Positions 9,962 through 17,671 of a DNA stretch of 55,621 nucleotides are shown one piece after another. Source of the stretch: Paracidovorax konjaci (GTDB lineage: Bacteria; Pseudomonadota; Gammaproteobacteria; Burkholderiales; Burkholderiaceae_C). The notes under the pieces were generated by a model. That model did no database searches and was not told the origin of the DNA. It worked only from the letters and a program-made list of their open reading frames with translations. Where the stretch lies: positions 1 to 55,621 of the forward strand of contig NZ_FOMQ01000021.1 in the NCBI RefSeq assembly GCF_900112675.1, given 5' to 3'. Position 1 is the stretch's first letter; every line of letters starts with the position of its first letter. A program made the position numbers and the translations under genes.

Positions 9962-10635
9962 CTGCGGCGGAGGGTAAGGGCGCGGGACGCGGCCAGGGCC
10001 TGTCCCGCCGGGCTTGCGTGCTGGCGGGCGCTTCTTCCGGATTGGCCGGATGGCTCGGTGCGCCGGCGACCGCCCATGCCGGCGGGCAACTGGAGGAGCC
10101 GCTCGCGGACTCCGTGCGCACGGCGCTCAGTTCCGCGATTTCCAACCAGGCGCCACCGGAGCCCGACTTCTCGACCACGGATGCCCGCCTGCACTACCTG
10201 CGCTGGCTCGGCACCATGAGCGATCGGCTGCGCCGCCGCAAACCCGAATGGGAAGTGCGGCGCGATTTCCTGCAGACCGTCTGGTACGAGTCCAAGCGTG
10301 CCGGCCTCGATGTGTCGCTCGTGCTGGGCCTGGTGCAGGTGGAGAGCGCGTTCCGCAAATATGCCGTGTCGAGCGTGGGGGCCCGGGGCTACATGCAGGT
10401 CATGCCGTTCTGGACCCGGGTCATCGGGGATGGCGACGCGGGCAAACTGTTCCACATGCAGACCAACCTGCGGTTCGGCTGCGTGATCCTGCGCCACTAC
10501 CTGGACCGCGAGCGTGGAGACCTGTTCATGACGCTGGGCCGCTACAACGGCAGCCGTGGCCGGTCGCCCTACCCGGACGCGGTGTTCTCGGCGCAGCGCA
10601 ATTGGGCGTTCCAGGATCGCATCACCTCGGCCTGA
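9958..10635 (+). CDS. Lytic transglycosylase (SLT domain), probable Tat substrate
   Basis: A 225-residue protein. The N-terminus has twin arginines in [10 protein letters not shown] (Arg17-Arg18), followed by a weakly hydrophobic Ala/Gly stretch and an AHA cleavage-like site near 39-41, so it may be exported by Tat. The SLT-type domain follows with the catalytic Glu129 in [13 protein letters not shown], then [11 protein letters not shown] and ALGRYNGS-like [10 protein letters not shown]. It would cleave peptidoglycan between MurNAc and GlcNAc. The start ATG overlaps the proS stop (ATGA). A soluble transglycosylase after proS is a common betaproteobacterial arrangement. Confidence 0.88.
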   Translation: MTAAEGKGAGRGQGLSRRACVLAGASSGLAGWLGAPATAHAGGQLEEPLADSVRTALSSAISNQAPPEPDFSTTDARLHYLRWLGTMSDRLRRRKPEWEVRRDFLQTVWYESKRAGLDVSLVLGLVQVESAFRKYAVSSVGARGYMQVMPFWTRVIGDGDAGKLFHMQTNLRFGCVILRHYLDRERGDLFMTLGRYNGSRGRSPYPDAVFSAQRNWAFQDRITSA

Positions 10636-10676
10636 CGGCAGGAAGGGCGTGGCGCGGGCAAGCGCGCGCCCGGGCA

Positions 10677-12050
10677 TCAGTCTCCGCTGCGCCCTGCGGA
10701 TGTCGGGGGCGATGATGCTGGCGCCGCGGTGCCGCTGCCTTCCGGCTGTAGGCGCGACACCATGATCTGGTCGATGCGGTAGCTGTCCACGTCCAGCACC
10801 TCGAACTTGTAGCCGCCCCAGTTCACGCTGTCGGTACGGCGGGGTACGCGGCGCAGCATCACCATCAGGAAGCCAGCGAGGGTTTCGTACTCTCCGGCAT
10901 GCGGCAACTCGTCGAGGTGCAGCGCGCGCAGCACGTCGCCCACGGGCGTCACGCCGTCGATGAGCCAGGAGTTCTCGTCGCGGCGCACGATCTGCTCTTC
11001 GTCGTCCGGACCGATGAGGTCGCCCATCACGGTGCTCATCACGTCGTTGAGCGTCACCACGCCGACGACGAGGCTGTATTCATTGACGATGACGGCAAAG
11101 TCCTCGTGCACCTGGCGGAACTGGTCCAGCACCTCGGCCAGGGACAGCCGGTCGGGCACGATGAGCACCTTGTGCACCAGCCCTTCGTCCTGCAGCGAGA
11201 TCGGCTGGTTGTTCAGCACCCGCTGGAAGAGGTCTTTGGCATCGACGTAGCCGACCACATGGTCGATGTCGCCCTCGCACACCGGATAGGTGGAGAAGGG
11301 TTCGGCCGCGATGCGCGCACGGATGAGGTGGTCGGGATCGTCGCGCAGGAAGAACGCGATGCGGTCGCGCGGCGACATGGCGCTGCTCACGGGCCGGGAG
11401 TCGAGTTCGAAGACGTTCTCGATCACCTGCTGCTCGCGCGCCGCCAGCACGCCGGCGCGGGTGCCGGCTTCCATCATGGCCAGGATGTCGTCGGAGGTGA
11501 TGCGGTCATCGCGCAGCGACGAGAGCCCCAGCACGCGAAAGAGCAGGTCGGCGGCCCGGCTGTAGAGCCAGACCACGGGCCGCAGCAGCGTCATGAGGAC
11601 GGCCATGGGCCGGGCCACGCGCACGGCCAGCCGCTCCGAGTTCACCATGCCCAGGCGCTTGGGGAAGAGGTCGGCAAAGAGAATGAAGAGCGAGGTGACG
11701 GCGGTGAAAGAGGCCAGGAAGCCGAAGGTTTCCGCGCGCGCGTCGCTGAGCCAGAGCTGGAACAGGGCGGTGAAATGCGGGGTGAGCGCGCCTTCGCCCA
11801 CGATGCCGCCCAGGATGGCCACGGCGTTCTGCCCGACCTGCACGACGGTGAAATAGTCGCCCGGCTGCTCCTGCATGCGCATGACGCTCTCGGCGCGGGT
11901 TTCGCCTTCGTCGGCCAACTGGCGCAGGCGCAGGCGGCGCGATGCGGCCAGGGCGATTTCGGCCACGGAGAAGAAGGCGCTGGCCACGATGAGGAGGCCG
12001 ATGAGGAAGAGGCTTTGCGACAGGGTCATGGAACGGGCGGGCGCCGCCAT
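10677..12050 (-). CDS. CNNM/CorC-type membrane protein with CBS pair (hemolysin family)
   Basis: A 457-residue protein of the HlyC/CorC family. A CNNM (DUF21) membrane domain covers about 10-195 with an N-terminal segment MTLSQSLFLIGLLIVASAFF and SVAEIALAASRRLRL, then come two CBS domains (about 205-335) and a CorC_HlyC transporter-associated domain (about 350-440). Family members are linked to Mg2+/Co2+ efflux. A hemolysin role is historical and not implied. ATG 12050 is kept, but ATG 12029 (MTLSQS) is an equally plausible start. Neither has a clear ribosome binding site. It is convergent with the transglycosylase. Confidence 0.88.
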   Translation of the reverse strand: MAAPARSMTLSQSLFLIGLLIVASAFFSVAEIALAASRRLRLRQLADEGETRAESVMRMQEQPGDYFTVVQVGQNAVAILGGIVGEGALTPHFTALFQLWLSDARAETFGFLASFTAVTSLFILFADLFPKRLGMVNSERLAVRVARPMAVLMTLLRPVVWLYSRAADLLFRVLGLSSLRDDRITSDDILAMMEAGTRAGVLAAREQQVIENVFELDSRPVSSAMSPRDRIAFFLRDDPDHLIRARIAAEPFSTYPVCEGDIDHVVGYVDAKDLFQRVLNNQPISLQDEGLVHKVLIVPDRLSLAEVLDQFRQVHEDFAVIVNEYSLVVGVVTLNDVMSTVMGDLIGPDDEEQIVRRDENSWLIDGVTPVGDVLRALHLDELPHAGEYETLAGFLMVMLRRVPRRTDSVNWGGYKFEVLDVDSYRIDQIMVSRLQPEGSGTAAPASSPPTSAGRSGD

Positions 12051-12202
12051 GGAGTCGTTGTGCGAAGGGCCGTGCGCCGGCCCGTCGAGTGTACGCGGGC
12101 ACCGGGCCCGCGCCGGCGGTCGTCCGGGCGCGCGCCGAATGCCGCCGGAGGGCGGCTGAAGCAGGCCCGGGCCGGATGGCGGGGCCCGGTCCGGCCGCCG
12201 TC

Positions 12203-13216
12203 CTACTGCACGACGAAGCCCATGCGCGTCTTGGCCGCGGTGCCGCGCGGAAGATCGGCCACCTCGACGGTGGACCGGTGCTGCAGCCGCGCGTTGCCGA
12301 AGCCCGTCATGAGCGCGCGCCGCATTTCGCGTGGGGGCATCTGCGCCAGCACGTCCAGCACATCGGGCAGCGGGTCGGGGTCGATCAGCCGCCCCCAGTC
12401 ATGGCCGGCGCGTATGCCCTGGTAGAGGTTGCGCGCGATGGTGCGGGCCTGCTCCGGAGAAGGTGCCTGCACTTCGAACACGTTCATGCGGTTCAGGATG
12501 GGTTCGGGAATGCCGCGGTCGTCGTTGGCGGTGGTGATCCAGATGACCTGGCTGGCGTCGATGGCGATTTCCGCGAATTCGTCGGTGAAGCTCTGTGCGG
12601 TGTCGTGCTCCAGCAGTCCGTACAGTGCGCCGAGCGGGTCGTACTGCGCATCCGGCGAGGCCTTGTCGATCTCGTCCACCACGATGACCGGGTTGGCGTA
12701 TTCGCCGTCCACGAGGGCCTCGAACACCTTGCCCGGACGGGCGCCCTTCCACTGGGACGAGGAGCCCGACAGCAGCCAGCCCGCGGTCATGGAACTCATG
12801 GGCACCAGGTTCATGCCCGTGCCCAGCAGCTCGGCGAGCTGCCGCGCGAAGTGGGTCTTGCCGATGCCGGGCGGGCCCAGCAGCAGCATGGGCGTGACCT
12901 CCAGGCCGTCGCGGCTGTCCTGGGCGAGGGCCACGTGGCGCTTCACGTCGTCGAGCACGTCGGTGAAGTTGGGGAGCTGGTCGTAGAGGCCGGCCATGTC
13001 CGGCACGCCGGAAGGCTTGACCTGGAAGCGCTCGGGGCCCCGTTCGAGCATGCGTTCGTACACGGCGCGCAGGGTTTCGTATTCACGCTGGCTGCCGGCA
13101 TCCTGGAGCCGGGCCAGCCGGCGCTCCACGTCGCCGGGGCGGAACACGTTGCGCAACTGGGCCACCGGCAGGCCCATCAAAGGCGGTTGCGGGACAAGGC
13201 TGTGTGTCGTCGTCAT
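12203..13216 (-). CDS. Stand-alone Lon-like AAA+ ATPase lacking a protease domain
   Basis: A 337-residue protein. Walker A GPPGIGKT (114-121), Walker B VIVVDEID (177-184), sensor 1 TTAND (228-232) and an arginine finger candidate in LNRM (Arg243) are all present. The order GKVFEAL, VDEIDKAS, GALYGLLEHD and IPEPILNRM closely resembles the AAA+ module of Lon. However, the protein ends after the small alpha-helical subdomain and has no Ser-Lys peptidase region. The start ATG 13216 has an AGGAG site, and the longer frame to 13258 lacks one. It is monocistronic between the CNNM gene and grxD. A role as an unfoldase or chaperone is inference. Confidence 0.85.
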   Translation of the reverse strand: MTTTHSLVPQPPLMGLPVAQLRNVFRPGDVERRLARLQDAGSQREYETLRAVYERMLERGPERFQVKPSGVPDMAGLYDQLPNFTDVLDDVKRHVALAQDSRDGLEVTPMLLLGPPGIGKTHFARQLAELLGTGMNLVPMSSMTAGWLLSGSSSQWKGARPGKVFEALVDGEYANPVIVVDEIDKASPDAQYDPLGALYGLLEHDTAQSFTDEFAEIAIDASQVIWITTANDDRGIPEPILNRMNVFEVQAPSPEQARTIARNLYQGIRAGHDWGRLIDPDPLPDVLDVLAQMPPREMRRALMTGFGNARLQHRSTVEVADLPRGTAAKTRMGFVVQ

Positions 13217-13348
13217 GGCGCGCTCCTGGTTCGTTGGAATGAAAGGGCACGCAACCATTCAAGCACACAACATGCCGGCGTCCAAAGATGGAAAAACCCG
13301 GTCAACCGACGGTAGTTGTGCGGCAACGAAGCAAGAGAGCATCCGGCA

Positions 13349-13373
13349 CGAAAAAGCCGCCTCGCGGGCGGCT
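13349..13373 (-). terminator. Rho-independent terminator after grxD
   Basis: On the minus strand AGCCGCC (13373-13367) pairs with GGCGGCT (13361-13355) over a 5-base loop, followed by TTTTTC. It lies 28 bases beyond the grxD stop and ends the hemA-prfA-prmC-grxD run. Confidence 0.85.
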
Positions 13374-13401
13374 GTGGGGCGGGGCAAAGGCCGGCCGTGG
13401 A

Positions 13402-13734
13402 TCAGGCCTGCGGCTCGCCGCCCAGGACCTGCTGCAGCTCGCCGGATTCGTACATCTCCATCATGATGTCCGAGCCGCCGATGAACTCGCCCTTCACGTA
13501 GAGCTGCGGGATCGTGGGCCAGTTGCTGTATTCCTTGATGCCCTGGCGGATCTCGGGGTCGTCCAGCACGTTGACCGTGGCGAGGCCCTTGGGGTCCACG
13601 CCACAGGCCTTGAGGATCTGGATCGCGCGGCCCGAGAAACCGCACATCGGAAAGCTGGCGCTGCCTTTCATGAAGAGCAGGACTTCGCTGGATTTGACGA
13701 GGGCGTCGATGCGTTGCTGGGTGGTGTCGCTCAT
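13402..13734 (-). CDS. grxD: Monothiol glutaredoxin (Grx4 family)
   Basis: A 110-residue monothiol glutaredoxin that carries and delivers [2Fe-2S] clusters bound with glutathione. The active site is CGFS (31-34), preceded by [12 protein letters not shown]. The cis-proline motif [16 protein letters not shown] follows near 72-87 and binds glutathione. It starts at ATG 13734 with a good ccaggagc site. It is last in the minus-strand operon with hemA, prfA and prmC, a common arrangement that pairs heme and translation factors with an Fe-S carrier. Confidence 0.96.
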   Translation of the reverse strand: MSDTTQQRIDALVKSSEVLLFMKGSASFPMCGFSGRAIQILKACGVDPKGLATVNVLDDPEIRQGIKEYSNWPTIPQLYVKGEFIGGSDIMMEMYESGELQQVLGGEPQA

Positions 13735-13864
13735 GGGTTGCTCCTGGAGAGGGCGCCGCGCGCGGGCGGCAATGGGGGAGATTATTTCACCGTCGCCCGG
13801 CGGGGTGGAAGAACGCACCAGTTGGAGGCGGGTCGCGCTGTTTCCAGGGGGCCGGGAAGGTGTT

Positions 13865-14719
13865 TCAAGGGGGCCTGCGGCCGCCCGTGCAGCGCGCGTG
13901 GCCTGCGAGGTCGGCGCGGCTCTGCACTTCCTGGAAGCCGGCGTCCCGCAGCAGGGCCTGCACGGCGTCCGGCTGGTCCCAGCCATGTTCCAGCAGCAGC
14001 CAGCCGCCGGGCACCAGCCGCGCCATGGACTGCACCACGATGGTGCGGATGTCATCCAGGCCGTCGGGCCCGCTCGCGAGGGCCTGCAGCGGTTCGTGCG
14101 TGAGCGCCGCGAGGTGGGGGTCGTCCTGGGCGATGTAGGGCGGGTTGGACACGATGGCGTCGAACGGGCCGGCGATCCCGCCGAGCCAGTGCGCGCGGAC
14201 GCAGTCCACGCCCAGGCCGAGCCGCCGGGCGTTGGCCTGCGCCACCGCGATGGCCCCGGCGCTCGCGTCCACGGCCAGCAGGTGCGCATCGGGGCGGGCA
14301 TGCTTGAGCGCCAGGGCGATGGCGCCGCTGCCCGTGCCCAGGTCGGCCACGCGCGGCGCGGCCGCGGGTTGCAGCACCTCCAGCGCCCAGTCCACCAGCG
14401 TCTCGGTGTCCGGGCGCGGATCCAGGACTCGCGCATCGACCTGCAGCGCCAGGCCGTAGAACTCCTTGCGCCCCGTGAGGTAGGCCACGGGTTCGCCGGC
14501 CCGGCGGCGGGCGCACAGGGCCGTGAACGCGGCCTGCGGGCCGGCAGGGAGAGGATCGGTGTCGTGCGCCAGCAGCCAGGCGCGGCCGGCGTCGGGCTGG
14601 CCGAGCACGTGCAGCAGGAGCATCTGCGCATCGATGCGCGCGAGACCGAGGCCCTGGGCGTGCGAAAGCGCCTGGGCGAGCGTCCAGGGTGCCAGCGGGT
14701 CGAAGGGGCCTGCAGCCAT
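13865..14719 (-). CDS. prmC: Release factor glutamine N5-methyltransferase
   Basis: A 284-residue SAM-dependent enzyme that methylates the Gln of the GGQ motif in release factors RF1 and RF2. It has the N-terminal helical domain, [10 protein letters not shown] (80-89), RPDTETLV (102-109), SAM motif I DLGTGSG (126-132) and the catalytic NPPY (192-195). ATG 14719 is the likely start. The frame stays open upstream through a dispersed palindrome (14725-14746), where a TTG could add five residues. It lies just downstream of prfA, which encodes its substrate. The last 15 residues ([10 protein letters not shown]) are degenerate compared with the family. Confidence 0.94.
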   Translation of the reverse strand: MAAGPFDPLAPWTLAQALSHAQGLGLARIDAQMLLLHVLGQPDAGRAWLLAHDTDPLPAGPQAAFTALCARRRAGEPVAYLTGRKEFYGLALQVDARVLDPRPDTETLVDWALEVLQPAAAPRVADLGTGSGAIALALKHARPDAHLLAVDASAGAIAVAQANARRLGLGVDCVRAHWLGGIAGPFDAIVSNPPYIAQDDPHLAALTHEPLQALASGPDGLDDIRTIVVQSMARLVPGGWLLLEHGWDQPDAVQALLRDAGFQEVQSRADLAGHARCTGGRRPP

Positions 14720-14724
14720 GTCGG

Positions 14725-14746
14725 TTGCTATCAATTCAGTAGCTAA
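14725..14746 (-). repeat. Dispersed short palindrome, copy 1 (imperfect)
   Basis: ttgctatcaattcagtagct(aa) resembles the perfect copy at 49331: arms gcta...tagc around an AT-rich centre. It lies between prfA and prmC, immediately upstream of the prmC start. Confidence 0.6.
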
Positions 14747-14797
14747 AGAAGACCAGAATACAGCGGCATGGAGCGGATTTCATGCGAAGTCCGCGGC

Positions 14798-15880
14798 TCA
14801 GGCGCCGGATTCCAGGTCGGCCAGCAATTCGGCCTCCCGCGCGTGGCGCAGCGCCTCCAGCACTTCGGAGAGGTCGCCCTCCATGATGGCGAGCAGCTTG
14901 TAGAGCGTGAGGTTGATGCGGTGGTCGGTGAGCCGGCCCTGCGGGAAGTTGTAGGTGCGGATGCGGTCGCTGCGGTCGCCGCTGCCGATCAGGCCCTTGC
15001 GCAGCGCGGCCTCCTTGGCGGCACGCTCGCTGCGCTCCTTCTCCTGGATGCGCGCCTGCAGCACCTGCAGGGCCTTGGCCTTGTTGCTGTGCTGGCTGCG
15101 GCCGTCCTGGCATTCGGCCACGATGCCCGTGGGCAGGTGGACCACGCGCACGGCGGAGTCGGTCTTGTTGATGTGCTGGCCGCCCGCGCCGCTCGCGCGG
15201 AAGGTATCGATGCGCAGGTCGGCGGGGTTGAGGGTGACGGCCTGCTGCTCGTCGGGCTCGGGCATCACGGCCACGGTGCAGGCGCTGGTGTGGATGCGGC
15301 CCTGGGTTTCGGTGGCGGGCACGCGCTGGACGCGGTGGCCGCCCGATTCGAAGCGCAGCGCGCCGTAGGCATCGGGGCCTTCCACGCGCAGCACGACTTC
15401 CTTGTAGCCGCCGATCTCATTCTCGTTGGCGCTCAGGATCTCGACCTTCCAGCCCACGGTGGCGGCGTAGCGCGTGTACATGCGCGCGATGTCACCCGCG
15501 AACAGCGCCGATTCGTCGCCCCCCGTGCCCGCGCGGATCTCCAGGAAGGCGTTGCGCGCATCGTCGGGGTCTTTGGGCAGCAGCAGGCGCTGGAGTTCGT
15601 CCTCCAGCTGCACGAGTTCGGCTTCGGCGGAGGCGATCTCCTCCTGCGCCATGTCGGCCATGTCGGGGTCTTCGAGCATCTCGCGCGCACCGGCGAGGTC
15701 GGCCTCGCGCTGTCGGTAGCGGGCGTAGCGGCCGGCCACCTGCGTCACCTCGGCATGCTCGCGCGAGATGGTGCGGTACTGCGCCATGTCGGACATGATG
15801 TCCTCGCGGGAGAGCAGGAAGTCGAGCTCTTCGAGGCGCTGGGCGTGGCGCTCCAGCTGGCTTCTGAGGAAGGGTTTCAT
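14798..15880 (-). CDS. prfA: Peptide chain release factor 1
   Basis: A 360-residue protein, the same length as E. coli RF1. The codon-recognition tripeptide is PAT (188-190) in [14 protein letters not shown], which identifies RF1 (UAA/UAG) rather than RF2. The catalytic GGQ is at 233-235 in [14 protein letters not shown] 15880 (MKPFLRSQ) is the conserved start, and a GTG 24 bases upstream is not needed. It lies between hemA and prmC in one operon, so RF1 and its methyltransferase are made together. Confidence 0.97.
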   Translation of the reverse strand: MKPFLRSQLERHAQRLEELDFLLSREDIMSDMAQYRTISREHAEVTQVAGRYARYRQREADLAGAREMLEDPDMADMAQEEIASAEAELVQLEDELQRLLLPKDPDDARNAFLEIRAGTGGDESALFAGDIARMYTRYAATVGWKVEILSANENEIGGYKEVVLRVEGPDAYGALRFESGGHRVQRVPATETQGRIHTSACTVAVMPEPDEQQAVTLNPADLRIDTFRASGAGGQHINKTDSAVRVVHLPTGIVAECQDGRSQHSNKAKALQVLQARIQEKERSERAAKEAALRKGLIGSGDRSDRIRTYNFPQGRLTDHRINLTLYKLLAIMEGDLSEVLEALRHAREAELLADLESGA

Positions 15881-15976
15881 CGAAAGGGGAAAGGGGTTTG
15901 CCACCGTTCGGGTGGCGAGGGGCGCCCGATTATCGGGGGCCGGCAGGGCGCAGGGGCCGAGAGGGCGCGGCGGGCG

Positions 15977-17275
15977 CTAGAGGCCGCTCTTGCTCTGCGC
16001 GCGAAGGAACAGGCGCGAGACGGTCTGCGCCGTCTGGGCGCGCGTGTCGGCGTCGCCCGCGCGCAGCTCGGCCAGGGTGCCGTGCAGCATCTTCTGGGTG
16101 ATGCCGCGCGAGAGCGCATCGAGCACGGTGTCGAGGTCTTCGCCCTTGGCCAGGAGCTTCTTGGCGCGCGCGATCTCCAGGGCGCGCCACTCGTCGGTCT
16201 GGGCGTTGATCTGCTGGATCAGCGGCACGACGCCTCCGGCCGGGCTGCGCTGGTCCATCCAGTGCATGAAGCTCTGCACGCCCGCATCGATGATGGCCTC
16301 GGCCTGCGCGACGGCGGCCTGGCGGCTGGCCTGCGCGGTCTGGACCACGCTCGCGAGGTCGTCCACCGTGTAGAGGTAGATGTCTTCGAGCGCCTTCACC
16401 TCGGGCTCGATGTCGCGCGGCACGGCGAGATCGACCATGAACATCGGACGGTGGCGGCGCTTCTTCAGCGCACGCTCCACGGCCCCCAGGCCGATGATCG
16501 GCAGGCTGCTGGCCGTGCAGCTCACCACGGCGTCGAACTCGTGCAGGCGCTCGGGCAGGTCGGCCAGGCGCATGACCTCGCCGCCGAAGCGCGAGGCGAG
16601 CTTTTCGCCGCGTTCGAGCGTGCGGTTGGCGATGGCGATGGCCTTGGGGTTCCGCGCCGCGAAGTGGGTGGCGGCAAGCTCGATCATCTCGCCCGCGCCC
16701 ACGAAGAGCACGCGGATCTCGGAGAGGTCTTCGAAGAGCTGGCCCGCGAGGCGCACCGCCGCGGCGGCCATGCTGATGCTGTGCGCGCCGATCTCGGTGC
16801 TGGTGCGCACCTCCTTCGCGACGGCGAAGCTGCGCTGGAAGAGCTGGTTGAGCGTGGTGCCGAGTGCGCCGGCGGTTTCGGCGGCGCGCACGGCATCCTT
16901 CATCTGGCCGAGGATCTGGGCCTCGCCCAGCACCATCGAATCGAGCCCGCTCGCCACGCGGAAGGCATGGCGCGCGACGAGGCCGTCTTCGAGGGTGTAG
17001 GAATGCGAGCGCAGCAGCGAAGGGCTGACGCCGCCGCTGTGGGCCAGCCAGTCGAGCGTGTGGTCGAGCGCGGCCTCGTGGCCGGCGCAGTAGATCTCGG
17101 TGCGGTTGCAGGTGGATATGAGGGCGGTTTCCACGTGCGGATGGCGGGCGGCGCCGCTGAGCGACTGGCGCAGGCCCTGCAGCGTGGGGGCGATCTGATC
17201 GAGCGCGAACGCAAAACGACCGCGCAGATCGAGCGGCGCGGTCGTGTGGTTGATGCCCAGGGCCCAGACTGCCAT
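15977..17275 (-). CDS. hemA: Glutamyl-tRNA reductase
   Basis: A 432-residue enzyme that reduces Glu-tRNA to glutamate-1-semialdehyde, the first step of C5-type heme synthesis. It begins [14 protein letters not shown], and the nucleophile is Cys56 in ISTCNRTE. Domains follow in order: catalytic N-terminal (to about 155), NADPH-binding with [12 protein letters not shown] (about 190-205), and a C-terminal helical dimerization domain. A perfect TATAAT ends seven bases before the ATG, so the transcript should start at or next to the start codon. The frame is open upstream of that promoter, but those residues are not plausible. First gene of hemA-prfA-prmC-grxD. Confidence 0.97.
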   Translation of the reverse strand: MAVWALGINHTTAPLDLRGRFAFALDQIAPTLQGLRQSLSGAARHPHVETALISTCNRTEIYCAGHEAALDHTLDWLAHSGGVSPSLLRSHSYTLEDGLVARHAFRVASGLDSMVLGEAQILGQMKDAVRAAETAGALGTTLNQLFQRSFAVAKEVRTSTEIGAHSISMAAAAVRLAGQLFEDLSEIRVLFVGAGEMIELAATHFAARNPKAIAIANRTLERGEKLASRFGGEVMRLADLPERLHEFDAVVSCTASSLPIIGLGAVERALKKRRHRPMFMVDLAVPRDIEPEVKALEDIYLYTVDDLASVVQTAQASRQAAVAQAEAIIDAGVQSFMHWMDQRSPAGGVVPLIQQINAQTDEWRALEIARAKKLLAKGEDLDTVLDALSRGITQKMLHGTLAELRAGDADTRAQTAQTVSRLFLRAQSKSGL

Positions 17276-17282
17276 GCGCCGG

Positions 17283-17288
17283 ATTATA
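17283..17288 (-). promoter_or_regulatory. -10 box of the hemA promoter (leaderless arrangement)
   Basis: The minus strand reads TATAAT at 17288-17283, followed by seven bases and then the hemA ATG. With a normal six- to eight-base discriminator, transcription would begin at the start codon. No clear -35 hexamer is visible. Confidence 0.65.
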
Positions 17289-17354
17289 AAATTTCCGACC
17301 CGCCCGCGCGCTCCTTCCGTGCAAGGGCCTTGATCTGTGTCATGCCTTTGAGCC

Positions 17355-17633
17355 ATGGACCCTCTTGCCGCCGCCAACCACCTGCTGAACTTCGCAGCGC
17401 CCGCGCTGGGCGTGTCCCTCCTGCTGGCGGCCGCGGGGCGAGTCTTCTATCGAAAATCGCCCCATGCCGCCGGATTCATTGGAGAGTTTGCTATTAATTT
17501 GATAGTGGGTGTGGTGGTACTCGGGGCAGGGCTGGTGCTGTTCGGGCGGGACGGAAAGATGCTCACCTATGCGGCGCTGGCGGCGGCGTGCGGCACCAGC
17601 CAGTGGCTGATGCTGCGCGGCTGGCGCCGCTGA
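17355..17633 (+). CDS. Small inner-membrane protein, function unknown
   Basis: A 92-residue protein that I do not recognise beyond a membrane protein. Three hydrophobic segments are visible: about 8-28 ([18 protein letters not shown]), 42-63 ([19 protein letters not shown]) and 69-86. It ends MLRGWRR, a positive cytoplasmic-side tail. The start ATG 17355 faces hemA, with 79 bases shared between the two genes. Codons for EFAINLIV contain a copy of the dispersed palindrome (17487-17506), so the repeat has been accommodated in frame. It is convergent with the MscS-type gene. Confidence 0.65.
   Translation: MDPLAAANHLLNFAAPALGVSLLLAAAGRVFYRKSPHAAGFIGEFAINLIVGVVVLGAGLVLFGRDGKMLTYAALAAACGTSQWLMLRGWRR
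17487..17506 (+). repeat. Dispersed short palindrome, copy 2 (inside a coding region)
   Basis: tttgctattaatttgatagt matches the left arm and centre of the perfect copy at 49331, with the right arm degraded (atagt for atagc). It encodes part of the second membrane segment of the small protein. Confidence 0.55.
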
Positions 17634-17671
17634 TACCGATTGGCAATCGCGGAGATAGCCGCGCCGGGCCG

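Noticed and set aside
10899-12425. Plus-strand open frame of about 508 codons opposite the CNNM gene
   Set aside because: Antisense shadow with His/Asp-rich repeats typical of reversed GC-rich codons.
15930-17324. Second minus-strand frame of 464 codons overlapping hemA
   Set aside because: Arg-rich out-of-frame translation, with hemA complete in the adjacent frame.
14768-17497. Plus-strand open frame of about 909 codons opposite prfA and hemA
   Set aside because: Shadow of two clear minus-strand genes, with compositionally biased translation and no start context.
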